A stretch of DNA of 64,000 bases, from the NCBI GenBank assembly GCA_964390295.1, contig CAYMHR010000001.1, positions 1-64,000 of the forward strand, given 5' to 3'. This document shows, one piece after another, positions 25,127-33,198 of this stretch (its first letter is position 1; every line of letters starts with the position of its first letter). The DNA is from RGIG3009 sp964390295 (GTDB lineage: Bacteria; Bacillota; Clostridia; Oscillospirales; Acutalibacteraceae). The notes below the pieces were generated by a model. That model was not told where the DNA came from and ran no database searches. It saw only the letters and a list, made by a program, of their open reading frames with translations. The translations under genes were made by a program, and so were the position numbers.

Positions 25127-26290
25127 TCAATCCTCATATTCCCACACGCGCACCCAATCCACTTCGATCGGCCACGTTACGTGAGCGCCAAGGAACAGAA
25201 CCATGGCATCATCGTTCATAATACTCTGCGCACCCACCCAGATACGGCCGGACAAACTGGTGTTGGTCGTTTCATCCCACATCAGCGGTTCATCGATGTC
25301 GCGATAGTAATACGCCGGATACGCGTCCTCGGAGAAGCGCACCGAATGCATCAGCTCGCCGTCCATGTACCAGGCAATGTAATTTTCCGTCCACAGTGCC
25401 GCATACGTGTGCCAGTCACCGTCCAGATAATCTTTTCCGAAGGCACCGGTGGCGTTAGTCAGATTGGTGGCAATCTGCTGTTTTCCGCTTTCCAGCTTCA
25501 CGTGGTCGTGCAACGTACCGGTATAAATCACGTCCGAGTTGGGATCGTCGGCATCCAACATATAGGCTTCCAGAATATCCAGCTCGCCCACGCGATCCCA
25601 CTTTTCACCAACCACGTCTACGACACTGACGCCCCAAAACGCCGGGATGCCGTTACGCCCTTCCGAGGTCAACGTCAGGTCCTCCACCGAAAAGCGCATC
25701 CGCGCCTCGGCATAGCCGTAGTGCATGGTGTAGCCGTTTTTCCCCGTAGCACTGAAAGTAGACATACCAATCGCCGACGCGCAGGTCTCCGGCGCAAAGG
25801 TCAGAATACCGTCCTCGATGATGATCTCATCCTCGGTCAGGGTCGTACCGCCGTAAGGACGATCGGCGTACCAGTTATACCCCGGCTTACCCTCACCACT
25901 GAAGTCCACCGTATCGGCGGAATCGAAATCGTCCGAAAACGCCAGCTTGGTCATGCCGAAATCCAGTGCCGCCTGCGGAATTTCCGGCGTGGCGGTCGGG
26001 GTCGGGTTGGTGTTTTCCTTGGTCAGCATCGCGCTTTCCGTAATCGACGGCAGACCACTGCCGGGAGTCGGTGCTTCGGTCAAGCTGATCGTGACCGCTT
26101 CAGCTTCCTCCGGCGTAATGCTCGGCGTTGCCACCGTCGGCACGGTCGACTTCACCGTAGTGGCGGCCGTCGTAGCCGCGGTCGTGTTGCCGGACGACGA
26201 GCTTCCGCAACCGCCCAGTGAAACGCACAAAATTGCCGTAATGAGAGTCATGGCGGCGATACGACGAGCCATGCGGCGTGTCCTTTTCAT
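25127..26290 (-). CDS. GH16-family lipoprotein
   Basis: This 387-residue lipoprotein has a basic start and hydrophobic helix ending in the lipobox LGGC. A Ser/Thr/Pro-rich stretch to about residue 110 should extend it from the membrane, and a GH16 jelly-roll domain covers about 115-387. The active-site pattern is canonical: E236-L-D238-I-L-E241 within GELDILEA. Such enzymes cut beta-1,3/1,4-glucans or related polymers outside the cell. The ATG at 26288-26290 follows GGAGG by 7 bases; the 31 residues before it in the open frame have no ribosome site. It sits upstream of mntP and is divergent from an AraC-type regulator, which may control it. Confidence 0.9.
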   Translation of the reverse strand: MKRTRRMARRIAAMTLITAILCVSLGGCGSSSSGNTTAATTAATTVKSTVPTVATPSITPEEAEAVTISLTEAPTPGSGLPSITESAMLTKENTNPTPTATPEIPQAALDFGMTKLAFSDDFDSADTVDFSGEGKPGYNWYADRPYGGTTLTEDEIIIEDGILTFAPETCASAIGMSTFSATGKNGYTMHYGYAEARMRFSVEDLTLTSEGRNGIPAFWGVSVVDVVGEKWDRVGELDILEAYMLDADDPNSDVIYTGTLHDHVKLESGKQQIATNLTNATGAFGKDYLDGDWHTYAALWTENYIAWYMDGELMHSVRFSEDAYPAYYYRDIDEPLMWDETTNTSLSGRIWVGAQSIMNDDAMVLFLGAHVTWPIEVDWVRVWEYED

Positions 26291-26328
26291 ACGATTTCCT
26301 CCGTTTCTTATCACAAAGTACCAGTAAC

Positions 26329-26357
26329 AGTATATCAAATCTCCGTATAAATTGCAA
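26329..26357 (-). promoter_or_regulatory. Promoter of the GH16 lipoprotein gene
   Basis: On the minus strand, TTGCAA (26352-26357) and TATACT (26329-26334) are 17 bases apart, 38 bases upstream of the start codon. Confidence 0.7.
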
Positions 26358-26377
26358 TCCCGTTTTATTCCGGCGAC

Positions 26378-26406
26378 TTGCAAACCGGCTCTGCCGGTGA
26401 TATAAT
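26378..26406 (+). promoter_or_regulatory. Promoter of the AraC-type regulator gene
   Basis: TTGCAA (26378-26383) and TATAAT (26401-26406) are 17 bases apart. It is back to back with the GH16 promoter, so one bound regulator could affect both. Confidence 0.75.
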
Positions 26407-26470
26407 GAAAAAAGATAACTTTCCCACGCGTTTTTCAAAAAAATTCACGTATTTTGACGGAGGCTTTGGA

Positions 26471-27292
26471 ATGAGTGAGTTAGCTGTTCACGAAAACTTT
26501 TCGTTGTCAGAGCAGTCGCTTCCGATTACTGTGACCACCTACACCGCCGCGCCGAACGCCTGTCTGTTTCCGGCACACTGGCACCGCCAGTTGGAAATAC
26601 TGGCGGTCACGCAAGGCAGTCTGTGCGCCGTCTGTGCCGATACGGTACAAACCGTTTCAGCCGGGGAGCTGCTATTCGTAAACGCCTATGAATCCCACGT
26701 CGGCACCGCCGGTGAAGAGGGGGTCACGTATCACTGCCTGATCGTAGAACCATGCGTGTGGTACGACAACCTGCCGAACGGCTCGCCGGCCTCCCTGCCG
26801 GTGCTGAACAACCATTGGAACGACGAAACGCTGTTTTTGCTGACAGACCGTCTCATGGCCGAATTTCGCGGCAAAGAGCCGGGACACGAGTTGGCCGTTC
26901 GTGCCTATTTGCTACTGTTGTTTAGCCGTGCTCAACGACATCACGCGACAGCAACGCGTCCGGCAAAGCCGGAAACGCGAATCGGAGAGATCATGCGGTA
27001 CATTCACCGTCACAGCACCGAAAAGCTGTCCACCCGACAGCTGGCAGAGCATTTCGGCTTTTCGCTGTCCTATTTTTGCCGCTATTTCAAAACGACCACC
27101 GGAACCACCGTGCTGGACTATCTTACGGCGGTGCGGTTGAGCAACGCCTGCCGTCTGCTGCAACAAACCGATCTGCCGATTCACGACGTGGCACGGCACG
27201 TCGGCTTTTCCGGAACAAACTATTTTGTCCGGCAGTTTCATGAACAGATGGGCTGTTCACCGTTACAATTTCGCAAGCAAAATCGTCCTTGA
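26471..27292 (+). CDS. AraC-family transcriptional regulator (divergent from the GH16 lipoprotein)
   Basis: This 273-residue protein has a cupin-type sensor domain (about residues 20-150, with FPAHWHRQLEI and the VNAYESH turn) and an AraC-type double HTH (about 175-270, STRQLAEHFGFSLSYFCRYFK and GFSGTNYFVRQFHEQMGCSP). The start is the ATG at 26471, 7 bases after GGAGG; the longer open frame begins inside the promoter. It is transcribed away from the GH16 lipoprotein gene and is the likely local regulator of extracellular polysaccharide use. Confidence 0.9.
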   Translation: MSELAVHENFSLSEQSLPITVTTYTAAPNACLFPAHWHRQLEILAVTQGSLCAVCADTVQTVSAGELLFVNAYESHVGTAGEEGVTYHCLIVEPCVWYDNLPNGSPASLPVLNNHWNDETLFLLTDRLMAEFRGKEPGHELAVRAYLLLLFSRAQRHHATATRPAKPETRIGEIMRYIHRHSTEKLSTRQLAEHFGFSLSYFCRYFKTTTGTTVLDYLTAVRLSNACRLLQQTDLPIHDVARHVGFSGTNYFVRQFHEQMGCSPLQFRKQNRP

Positions 27293-27295
27293 CTT

Positions 27296-27325
27296 CGGCA
27301 GGTGCATCAGCACCTGCCGTTTTTT
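27296..27325 (+). terminator. Terminator of the AraC-type gene
   Basis: A 10-bp stem (cggcaggtgc/gcacctgccg) with loop atca is followed by six T residues. Its tail overlaps the last codon of the convergent gene. Confidence 0.9.
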
Positions 27326-28259
27326 ACAGCACGTCGCCACCGGTCAAATTCACCGCGGGTACCAGCACCTTGTCCGGTTCGGACAGCTCCGGTACCGTGC
27401 CACTTTGCAAAAAGGCGGTACGATATTCGCGCGGAGTCATACCGGTTTTCAACTTAAACACACGGGAAAAATAGTTGTAATCGGAAATGCCGCAGTTGCC
27501 GGCAATCTCGGAAATGTTATATTTCGGGTCCTTTAGATACTTACACGCCAGCACAATGCGCTTTTGCAAAATAAATTTGCCCATCGCCATGCCCACGTTT
27601 TTTTCGGCACAGCGGTTCAGCGTGGAAACGCTGACCGACAGTTCCCGCGCGATCTCCGAAACCAACAGCTTTTCGCGCAGGTTTTCGTCAATATACGTCT
27701 GCGCCCGTTGCCACAGATCGTCGCGGTTGCGCTGGATCAGCTTTTGCAACAGCAGGTGTTCAATGCAAATCTGCAAAATATCACACATGGCGGAAATGCA
27801 GGAGCGTGAGGTGGGGATCAGTTGGAAAAACTGGTGATTCAGCACCGACATATCGCGGATAAAATGACGGCAGTTGGCATACACCGTATTCCATTGAGCA
27901 CCGAGTGAGGTCTGGTCATCCAGCAAATGCCCCAATACCACGTAACCGAGCACCTCGTCGTTGCGCTGACCCGATTTGATCGGAACACACACTTCGATCA
28001 GCCCGGCGTGGCACTGATACACGCACAGCTTTCCGGTCGCCTTGGCCTGCCGAAACCCATACAAGTCGCACGCCTCGCACTTGGACTTGCCCACCGCCGT
28101 GGACTGAATGTGCTGACAAAACGAATTTGCCTGCGTAGGATACCGCAACAGTACGCGATAGTCGGGATCGAACAGCGCGCATTGATGACCGGTAATCAGA
28201 TAAATATCTCGGAATATCTTTTGTATCTCGTTTAGTTCAAAAAAGAGATTCATCGCCAC
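27324..28259 (-). CDS. AraC-family regulator with N-terminal PocR ligand-sensing domain
   Basis: This 311-residue protein has a PocR domain at about residues 8-150 and an AraC-type double HTH at about 190-285. The PocR part shows the conserved cysteine/histidine set: FCQHI, CEACD, and VYQCHAGLIEVCVPI. PocR domains sense small hydrocarbon or polyol ligands, as in control of propanediol use; the ligand here is unknown. The GTG start (28257-28259) has GGAGG 7 bases upstream. It is divergent from the ASRT-fold/creatinase-like/TIM-barrel genes, with two palindromes between, so it is their likely regulator. Confidence 0.88.
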   Translation of the reverse strand: MAMNLFFELNEIQKIFRDIYLITGHQCALFDPDYRVLLRYPTQANSFCQHIQSTAVGKSKCEACDLYGFRQAKATGKLCVYQCHAGLIEVCVPIKSGQRNDEVLGYVVLGHLLDDQTSLGAQWNTVYANCRHFIRDMSVLNHQFFQLIPTSRSCISAMCDILQICIEHLLLQKLIQRNRDDLWQRAQTYIDENLREKLLVSEIARELSVSVSTLNRCAEKNVGMAMGKFILQKRIVLACKYLKDPKYNISEIAGNCGISDYNYFSRVFKLKTGMTPREYRTAFLQSGTVPELSEPDKVLVPAVNLTGGDVL

Positions 28260-28318
28260 GGCTTTTCCTCCAAACTATGCTAAAACTTTTCAAATTGACC
28301 GAAAAATGCTATTTTTCA

Positions 28319-28349
28319 AGTACATTGTACTATCTACTTTTGTAAAAGT
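28319..28349. promoter_or_regulatory. Two palindromes in the divergent promoter region (candidate operators)
   Basis: agtac-att-gtact (28319-28331) and actttt-gt-aaaagt (28336-28349) lie side by side between the PocR-type regulator and the ASRT-fold gene. The surrounding 100 bases are A/T-rich and must hold both promoters, but I see no convincing hexamer pair. Confidence 0.5.
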
Positions 28350-28391
28350 CAAGTAAAATAAAAGTATAAAAGCCCAAGGAAAGGAGTCAAT

Positions 28392-28760
28392 ATGATGGAA
28401 GGAAAAACCAACTGGTATTTTGCCGACGGCGAGATTCCACCCATGGGGGATGACCCGGAGGTATACGGTCACGAATCGCTCATTCTGTTCAACCCGAACG
28501 ACGCGGAAGCTCACGTTAAGCTGTGTCTGTACTGGACCGATCGCGAACCGACCTGCGGTGAGACCGTCACCGTCGGTGCCAAACGCGTCAAGGGTCTGCG
28601 CGCCACCGAGAAGAAGGATTTTCTCGGTCAAGTTCCTAACGCCGGTGAGCAGTATGCCATTTCGCTGGAAAGCGACGTTCCGATCGTCGTGCAATACGGC
28701 CGACTGGACGTGCGCCAGACCAACATGGCGTTTTACACCACCAGCGGTTATGCCCGGTAA
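28392..28760 (+). CDS. ASRT-fold (sensory rhodopsin transducer family) small-molecule-binding protein
   Basis: This 122-residue protein matches the family named after Anabaena sensory rhodopsin transducer (PF07100). It shows WYFADGEIPP at the N-terminus, YGHESLILFNPND, LYWTDREPT, and a final strand with VPIVVQYGRLDVRQ. The family forms small beta-barrels. Comparative genomic work has predicted that they bind small molecules, often sugars, and most occur in bacteria with no rhodopsin, as here. The ATG at 28392 follows AAGGAG. It is the first gene of a likely operon with the creatinase-like and TIM-barrel proteins and is divergent from a PocR-AraC regulator. The ligand is unknown. Confidence 0.85.
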   Translation: MMEGKTNWYFADGEIPPMGDDPEVYGHESLILFNPNDAEAHVKLCLYWTDREPTCGETVTVGAKRVKGLRATEKKDFLGQVPNAGEQYAISLESDVPIVVQYGRLDVRQTNMAFYTTSGYAR

Positions 28761-28793
28761 TTATTTTTTACATACAGAAAGGAAGGAATCGTT

Positions 28794-29963
28794 ATGTCTC
28801 GCATTTGCATCCCGGATCACGAATATCAGGAGCGCGTACAGCGCTGTGCCGCGCTGGTAGCCAAAAAGGGCTACGACGTTTTCTTAGTCAACTCCAACGA
28901 GGCGGACTATGCCAACGTCCGCTATTTCAGCAACTTCTGGCCGCTGTTTGAGCGCGCCGGCGTGGCGATCACCCCCACCGGTAAGGCCGCTCTGTTGGTC
29001 GGCCCGGAAAGCACCATCTTCTCCGCTGACCGCAGCAAGATCGAAAAAATCTACACCATGCTCGCCTACCGTGAATCCGCCGACCCCTCCTACCCGGAGC
29101 TGTCCCCCGTGGAATACGACGAGGTGTTCCGCGATATGGGTATCACCGGTAAGCACATTAAGATCGCCATCGGCAGCTTCCTGGATACTAGCTGTGAGAT
29201 GATGCGTCACCTGAAAAGCGCCTATCCCGAAGCGGAAATCATTGAAGATAAGGAGATCATGGTCTCCCTGCGCCAGATCAAAAGCGAAAACGAACTGGCC
29301 TGCATCCGTGAAGGCTTCCGCATCGTGGACCTTGCCACGCAGGAGGTTATCAAGAACCTGCGTCCCGGCGTGACCGAGCTGGCCATGGTCGGTATCGCCC
29401 AGCGCGTAATCTATGAAAACGGTGCCGAATACGAAGGATTGCCGATGTACGTATTCAGCGAGGCTTCGACCCGCCACGCCATTTCCCGCCCCAGCTATCG
29501 CACTCTCGGCAAGGGCGACATCATTCAGTTGAACCTGTCCGCTAAAATCGACGGCTATTCTCCCTCCATCGGTTTGCCCGTTTGCATGGGTAAGCTGACC
29601 GATGAAAAGCGCCGCTACGTGGAGTTCTGCCTGCAGGCTCACAACTGGACGGTGGATCAGATCAAAGCCGGCGTGATGGCATCCGACGTTGCCAAGGGCT
29701 TCTACAAGCTGTACTGCGACAACGGCTTCAAGGACGCTTACGTCTATGGTCCCTGCCACGGCACCGGCATGATCGAAGTGGAAGCTCCCTGGATGGAGAC
29801 CACTTCCGACTACGTGTTGCAACCCAACATGACCTTCCAGGTCGACACCTTCATTTCCGGCCCGACCTTCGGCCTGCGCTGGGAAAAGGGTATCGTCGTT
29901 ACCGAAAACGGTTGCGAATCCACCGGTGGCAAGATCGGCACGATCTACGAGCTGGACGTGTAA
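28794..29963 (+). CDS. M24-family (creatinase/prolidase-like) protein lacking several metal ligands
   Basis: This 389-residue protein has a creatinase-N domain (about residues 10-155) and a pita-bread M24 domain (about 165-385). Of the five metal ligands of metallo-aminopeptidases (D, D, H, E, E), the equivalents here are N247, S258, H322, D351 and E364. Both aspartates are lost and one Glu is replaced by Asp. Creatinase itself is an M24 enzyme without metals, so this may be a metal-free amidinohydrolase or other C-N hydrolase, not a Xaa-Pro peptidase. It starts 33 bases after the ASRT-fold gene with a GGAAGGA site. The function is not established. Confidence 0.85.
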   Translation: MSRICIPDHEYQERVQRCAALVAKKGYDVFLVNSNEADYANVRYFSNFWPLFERAGVAITPTGKAALLVGPESTIFSADRSKIEKIYTMLAYRESADPSYPELSPVEYDEVFRDMGITGKHIKIAIGSFLDTSCEMMRHLKSAYPEAEIIEDKEIMVSLRQIKSENELACIREGFRIVDLATQEVIKNLRPGVTELAMVGIAQRVIYENGAEYEGLPMYVFSEASTRHAISRPSYRTLGKGDIIQLNLSAKIDGYSPSIGLPVCMGKLTDEKRRYVEFCLQAHNWTVDQIKAGVMASDVAKGFYKLYCDNGFKDAYVYGPCHGTGMIEVEAPWMETTSDYVLQPNMTFQVDTFISGPTFGLRWEKGIVVTENGCESTGGKIGTIYELDV

Positions 29964-29987
29964 AATTGCCTTATCTGAAGTAATCAC

Positions 29988-30021
29988 AGCCACAAGGCAT
30001 CCTAACGGTTGCCTTGTGGCT
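29988..30021 (+). promoter_or_regulatory. Intercistronic hairpin
   Basis: A perfect 12-bp stem (agccacaaggca/tgccttgtggct) closes a 10-base loop between the M24-like and TIM-barrel genes. No T-run follows, so it is more likely an RNA-processing or stability element than a terminator. Confidence 0.6.
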
Positions 30022-30047
30022 TCTCACCTACGATGGAGGATCATATT

Positions 30048-32195
30048 ATGGATGCTTGCTTTCTTCCCAAAGGAACCCCCTCGGCCAAATATCCGCACTT
30101 TCCGGCCCCGGCGTTCGCCGTGATCTGGCGCAACTGGGGTTTGGTCGCTCCGGCGCGCATTGCGCTGGCATTGGATACCGACGAAGCCTCCGTCTGTCGG
30201 GCGGCAGAGCGGATGGGGCTGGATCCACACCCCACCATCTCTCCCCTGTGGCGCAAGCGCGGTTTTCTCACCATCATCCGCAATAACTGGAACCTGTGCG
30301 ACTACGATCAGATTTTGTCCCTGCTGGATATGACCGAGGAGCAACTGGAATTTACCCTGCGCGAGGATGACTTCATGTGGGATAAAATGGGCTCGCTGAA
30401 ACCGGTGGTGGAGCGGCCGCGTTTGGCACCCTCCTATCCGGCGGAGGTGGAGGCTCGCTTGGATGAAATCGCCGCGTTGGTTCGAAAAATCAACGCCCCG
30501 GCAGATAACGCCTTTGATTTTCTGGCACCGTACACCGCCGCGCCACAGGAAGCGCCGATCAAGCTGCCGCAACAGGACTCTCTGCGTTTGATTTATTCCT
30601 ACTTTGCCCTGTATGGCGACACGCTGGCAGGCGACGCGCAGGATTCCTACCCCGAAACGTTGCTGGCTCAATACGCCGCCGACGGTGTCAATGCAATTTG
30701 GCTACAGGCATTGCTTCGCCAGCTTGCCCCCAACCCGTGGGATGATCATCCGGCAGACGCCGCCGCGCGCCCCGGACGGCTGGAGTCGCTTCGCCGCCTG
30801 GTCAAACGCGCCGCCAAATACGGAATCGGCGTGTATCTGTATATCAATGAACCGCGTCCGGAGCCGGACAGCTTTTTCGAAAAATTTCCGCATCTCAAGG
30901 GGGCGGAATATCAAGTATTCCGTTGCCTGTGCACCTCTCTGCCGGAGGTTCAGCACTATCTGGAGGACTCCATGGAATATATTTTCCGCGAGGTTCCCGG
31001 ATTGGCGGGCTACTTTGACATCAGCTACTCGGAAAACTTCACCAACTGCTGCTGTCGTGGCCCTGAACCGCAATCGACCTGTCCCCGTTGCAAGGACGTT
31101 CCGCCGCAGGAACTGGTTTCCACGGTCAACAACTGCTTAGCACGCGGTGCCAAGCGTGCCAACCCGAACGTCCGAGCCATTGCCCATGCTTGGGCGTGGG
31201 ACCCGGCGTGGGATCAGGACGCCATCGCCAAGCATACGGAAGGGCAGTACCTGCTTTCGGTTAGCGAGGAACACGTACCCTTCACCCGCGGCGGCACCGA
31301 GGCCTACGTCCGCGACTATTCCATGTCCGTTCCGGGACCGGGGAAAAAAGCCAGTCTGCGCTGGAAAGCGGCTCTGGACAACGGCATGAAGCCGGTTGCC
31401 AAAATTCAAATCAACGGCAGTTGGGAAATGTCCTCAATGCCGTTCGTGCCGATTTTCGGCTTGATCGGTGAGCATTTGCAAAATGTGAAAAAGGCCGGAG
31501 TCCGCGACGTGATGATGACGTGGACGGTGGGTGGAAGCCCATCTCCAATCACCAAATTCACCTGCGATTTTCTTGACAGCGCCGAATCGCTGGACGTGGC
31601 CCTTCCCGCCTTCCTGAAACAGGAATACGGCGCGGCGGCCGACGTCGTAGCGCGCGCCGACGCACAGTTCTGCAAAGCGTTCCGCGAATACCCCTTCCAC
31701 ATCACCACGATTTACAACGGTCCTCACACCTTCGGCCCCATGGCGCCCTTCTTTGAAACGCCGTCCGGCTGTGCTTCCACCATGATCGGCTTCCCCTACG
31801 ACGATCTGGATGGCTATCGCTCCGTGTATCCGCGCGAAGTGTTTGAACAGCAGTTCCACGTCATGACCGACGAATGGAAAAAAGGCGTAGAGATTTTGGA
31901 ATCTTACCACGATGGTAGCGCTGCTTATACCGAGCTGTGCCGCATGGCAAAAGCGACCTACTGTCACATCGCTTCGGCTTACAATCACATCCGTCACGTT
32001 CGTTGTCGCGATGCCGGTGACAAGGCCGGCATGAAGGCCGCCATCCTGGACGAGCAAAAGATAGTGGACATGCTGATGCCATTGCGTGCCGCCGATTCAC
32101 GAATCGGCTTTGAGGCCAGCAACCAGTACTATTTCTCCATGCAGGACTTGGTAGAAAAACAAATCAATCTGGCATATCTTGCCGACCGGTGCTAA
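30048..32195 (+). CDS. Large protein with HTH-like N-terminus and TIM-barrel-like glycosidase region, uncharacterised
   Basis: This 715-residue protein has no signal peptide. Residues about 30-115 hold two helical, HTH-like segments (VAPARIALALDTDEASVCRAAERMGL and a second ending FMWDKMG). From about 175 onward it resembles GH20-like or other TIM-barrel proteins. It has alternating strand/helix blocks such as GIGVYLYINEPRPEP, YFDISYSENF, a Cys-rich loop (NCCCRG, CPRCKDVP) and RAIAHAWAWDP. The last 120 residues are helical. The Cys pairs could bind a metal. I do not recognise a named family or catalytic residues with confidence. The ATG at 30048 follows GGAGG. Context suggests processing of a saccharide-like compound in the cytosol. 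Confidence 0.65.
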   Translation: MDACFLPKGTPSAKYPHFPAPAFAVIWRNWGLVAPARIALALDTDEASVCRAAERMGLDPHPTISPLWRKRGFLTIIRNNWNLCDYDQILSLLDMTEEQLEFTLREDDFMWDKMGSLKPVVERPRLAPSYPAEVEARLDEIAALVRKINAPADNAFDFLAPYTAAPQEAPIKLPQQDSLRLIYSYFALYGDTLAGDAQDSYPETLLAQYAADGVNAIWLQALLRQLAPNPWDDHPADAAARPGRLESLRRLVKRAAKYGIGVYLYINEPRPEPDSFFEKFPHLKGAEYQVFRCLCTSLPEVQHYLEDSMEYIFREVPGLAGYFDISYSENFTNCCCRGPEPQSTCPRCKDVPPQELVSTVNNCLARGAKRANPNVRAIAHAWAWDPAWDQDAIAKHTEGQYLLSVSEEHVPFTRGGTEAYVRDYSMSVPGPGKKASLRWKAALDNGMKPVAKIQINGSWEMSSMPFVPIFGLIGEHLQNVKKAGVRDVMMTWTVGGSPSPITKFTCDFLDSAESLDVALPAFLKQEYGAAADVVARADAQFCKAFREYPFHITTIYNGPHTFGPMAPFFETPSGCASTMIGFPYDDLDGYRSVYPREVFEQQFHVMTDEWKKGVEILESYHDGSAAYTELCRMAKATYCHIASAYNHIRHVRCRDAGDKAGMKAAILDEQKIVDMLMPLRAADSRIGFEASNQYYFSMQDLVEKQINLAYLADRC

Positions 32196-32209
32196 TTGGT
32201 ACGCACACA

Positions 32210-32237
32210 AAAGCCCACCTCATACGAGGTGGGCTTT
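32210..32237. terminator. Bidirectional terminator
   Basis: A 12-bp stem (aaagcccacctc/gaggtgggcttt) with loop atac lies between convergent genes. Confidence 0.9.
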
Positions 32238-32253
32238 GCTGTTTTCAAAGCAA

Positions 32254-33063
32254 TTATTTCTGCCAGACGCGAATCCAGTCAACCTCCAGCGGGTTGCACC
32301 AAGAACCACCGAGGATCAGTGCCTGCGGCACCGTGTTCATCGGCGTATATGCGTCGTTGCTGTAATCGCCCACGGTAAACCGCACCGCCGGTTCCGGATC
32401 GGCGTTGTTTTTGCCGTCGTTAAAATACTGATGAACCGCCGGGACACCGTCGATCCAGCTTTCAATACGACCATCGTCCCACAGGAACGTCATGACGTGC
32501 CATTCGCCGTCGTTGAACGAATCCGGGCCACGGTGGCTGTTCCAGTTGGCGACGGCATAGTAATAGTTCGATGAGTGCATCGTTTCGCGCTTGCTGTGAT
32601 GGAAGGTGGTGGTATAATAACCGTCGCCCCAGTATTCCATCCAGTCCGGCTCGACCCATTCCAGCGCAATATCGTAGATTTTTTGAGACGGGAATGACCA
32701 AATGGCGGGAACACCTTCCTCGCCGGCCTCTTTATCGTTGGCACGGGGACGGGGAATACGGAACCGATATTCCAATACACCCTTGCAAAACTCAAAGCCA
32801 ATGCGCGTGCGCGAATTGACCGTAGCAATACCCCAGTTGTAGGTCGGTTCTTTACAGCAAACGGTCAGCACGCTGTTTTCCACCTTCACGTCATCCGGCT
32901 CCAGCGGTTTGGCACGAAACGGGCGCGTGGTATACCATTTATACCCTTCTTTGCCGGTACCGTACAGGTCGATGGTATCGTCGGAATCGAAATCGTCCTC
33001 AAACACCAGGCGAGTCATCCCGTTGATCTTGGCAATTTCCGGTGCTTCGATTGTTTTGCTCAT
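32254..33063 (-). CDS. GH16-family protein without signal peptide
   Basis: This 269-residue protein is a bare GH16 jelly roll. The active-site pattern ExDxxE is kept as E138-P-D140-W-M-E143, closely similar to the surface protein at 0.7-2.4 kb (EVDWIE), as are the flanking tryptophans and the terminal EVDWIRVWQ. No signal peptide or lipobox is present, so it should be cytosolic, which is unusual for an enzyme family that attacks polymers. It may process imported oligosaccharides or have another role. It has its own promoter and faces the ASRT/M24/TIM-barrel genes. Confidence 0.87.
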   Translation of the reverse strand: MSKTIEAPEIAKINGMTRLVFEDDFDSDDTIDLYGTGKEGYKWYTTRPFRAKPLEPDDVKVENSVLTVCCKEPTYNWGIATVNSRTRIGFEFCKGVLEYRFRIPRPRANDKEAGEEGVPAIWSFPSQKIYDIALEWVEPDWMEYWGDGYYTTTFHHSKRETMHSSNYYYAVANWNSHRGPDSFNDGEWHVMTFLWDDGRIESWIDGVPAVHQYFNDGKNNADPEPAVRFTVGDYSNDAYTPMNTVPQALILGGSWCNPLEVDWIRVWQK

Positions 33064-33096
33064 ATTTATCCCTCCGTTAGTTCGGTATTCGCTCTT

Positions 33097-33125
33097 ATTG
33101 TACTAAACTTTTTCCGCGTTTGCAA
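33097..33125 (-). promoter_or_regulatory. Promoter of the cytosolic GH16 gene
   Basis: On the minus strand, TTGCAA (33120-33125) and TACAAT (33097-33102) are 17 bases apart, 33 bases upstream of the start codon. Confidence 0.72.
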
Positions 33126-33147
33126 CTTTTTTAAAAATTGGATATAG

Positions 33148-33176
33148 AAAAAACGCACCACTCGTGCGAGTGGCGC
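33148..33176 (-). terminator. Terminator of the dapA-ddh-lysA unit
   Basis: The stem gc-ccactcg/cgagtgg-gc (33155-33176) is followed on the minus strand by six T residues (33148-33153). It is the first clear end-of-operon terminator after the biosynthetic block. Confidence 0.8.
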
Positions 33177-33198
33177 GGAGAATGTGTTATACTGTTTC

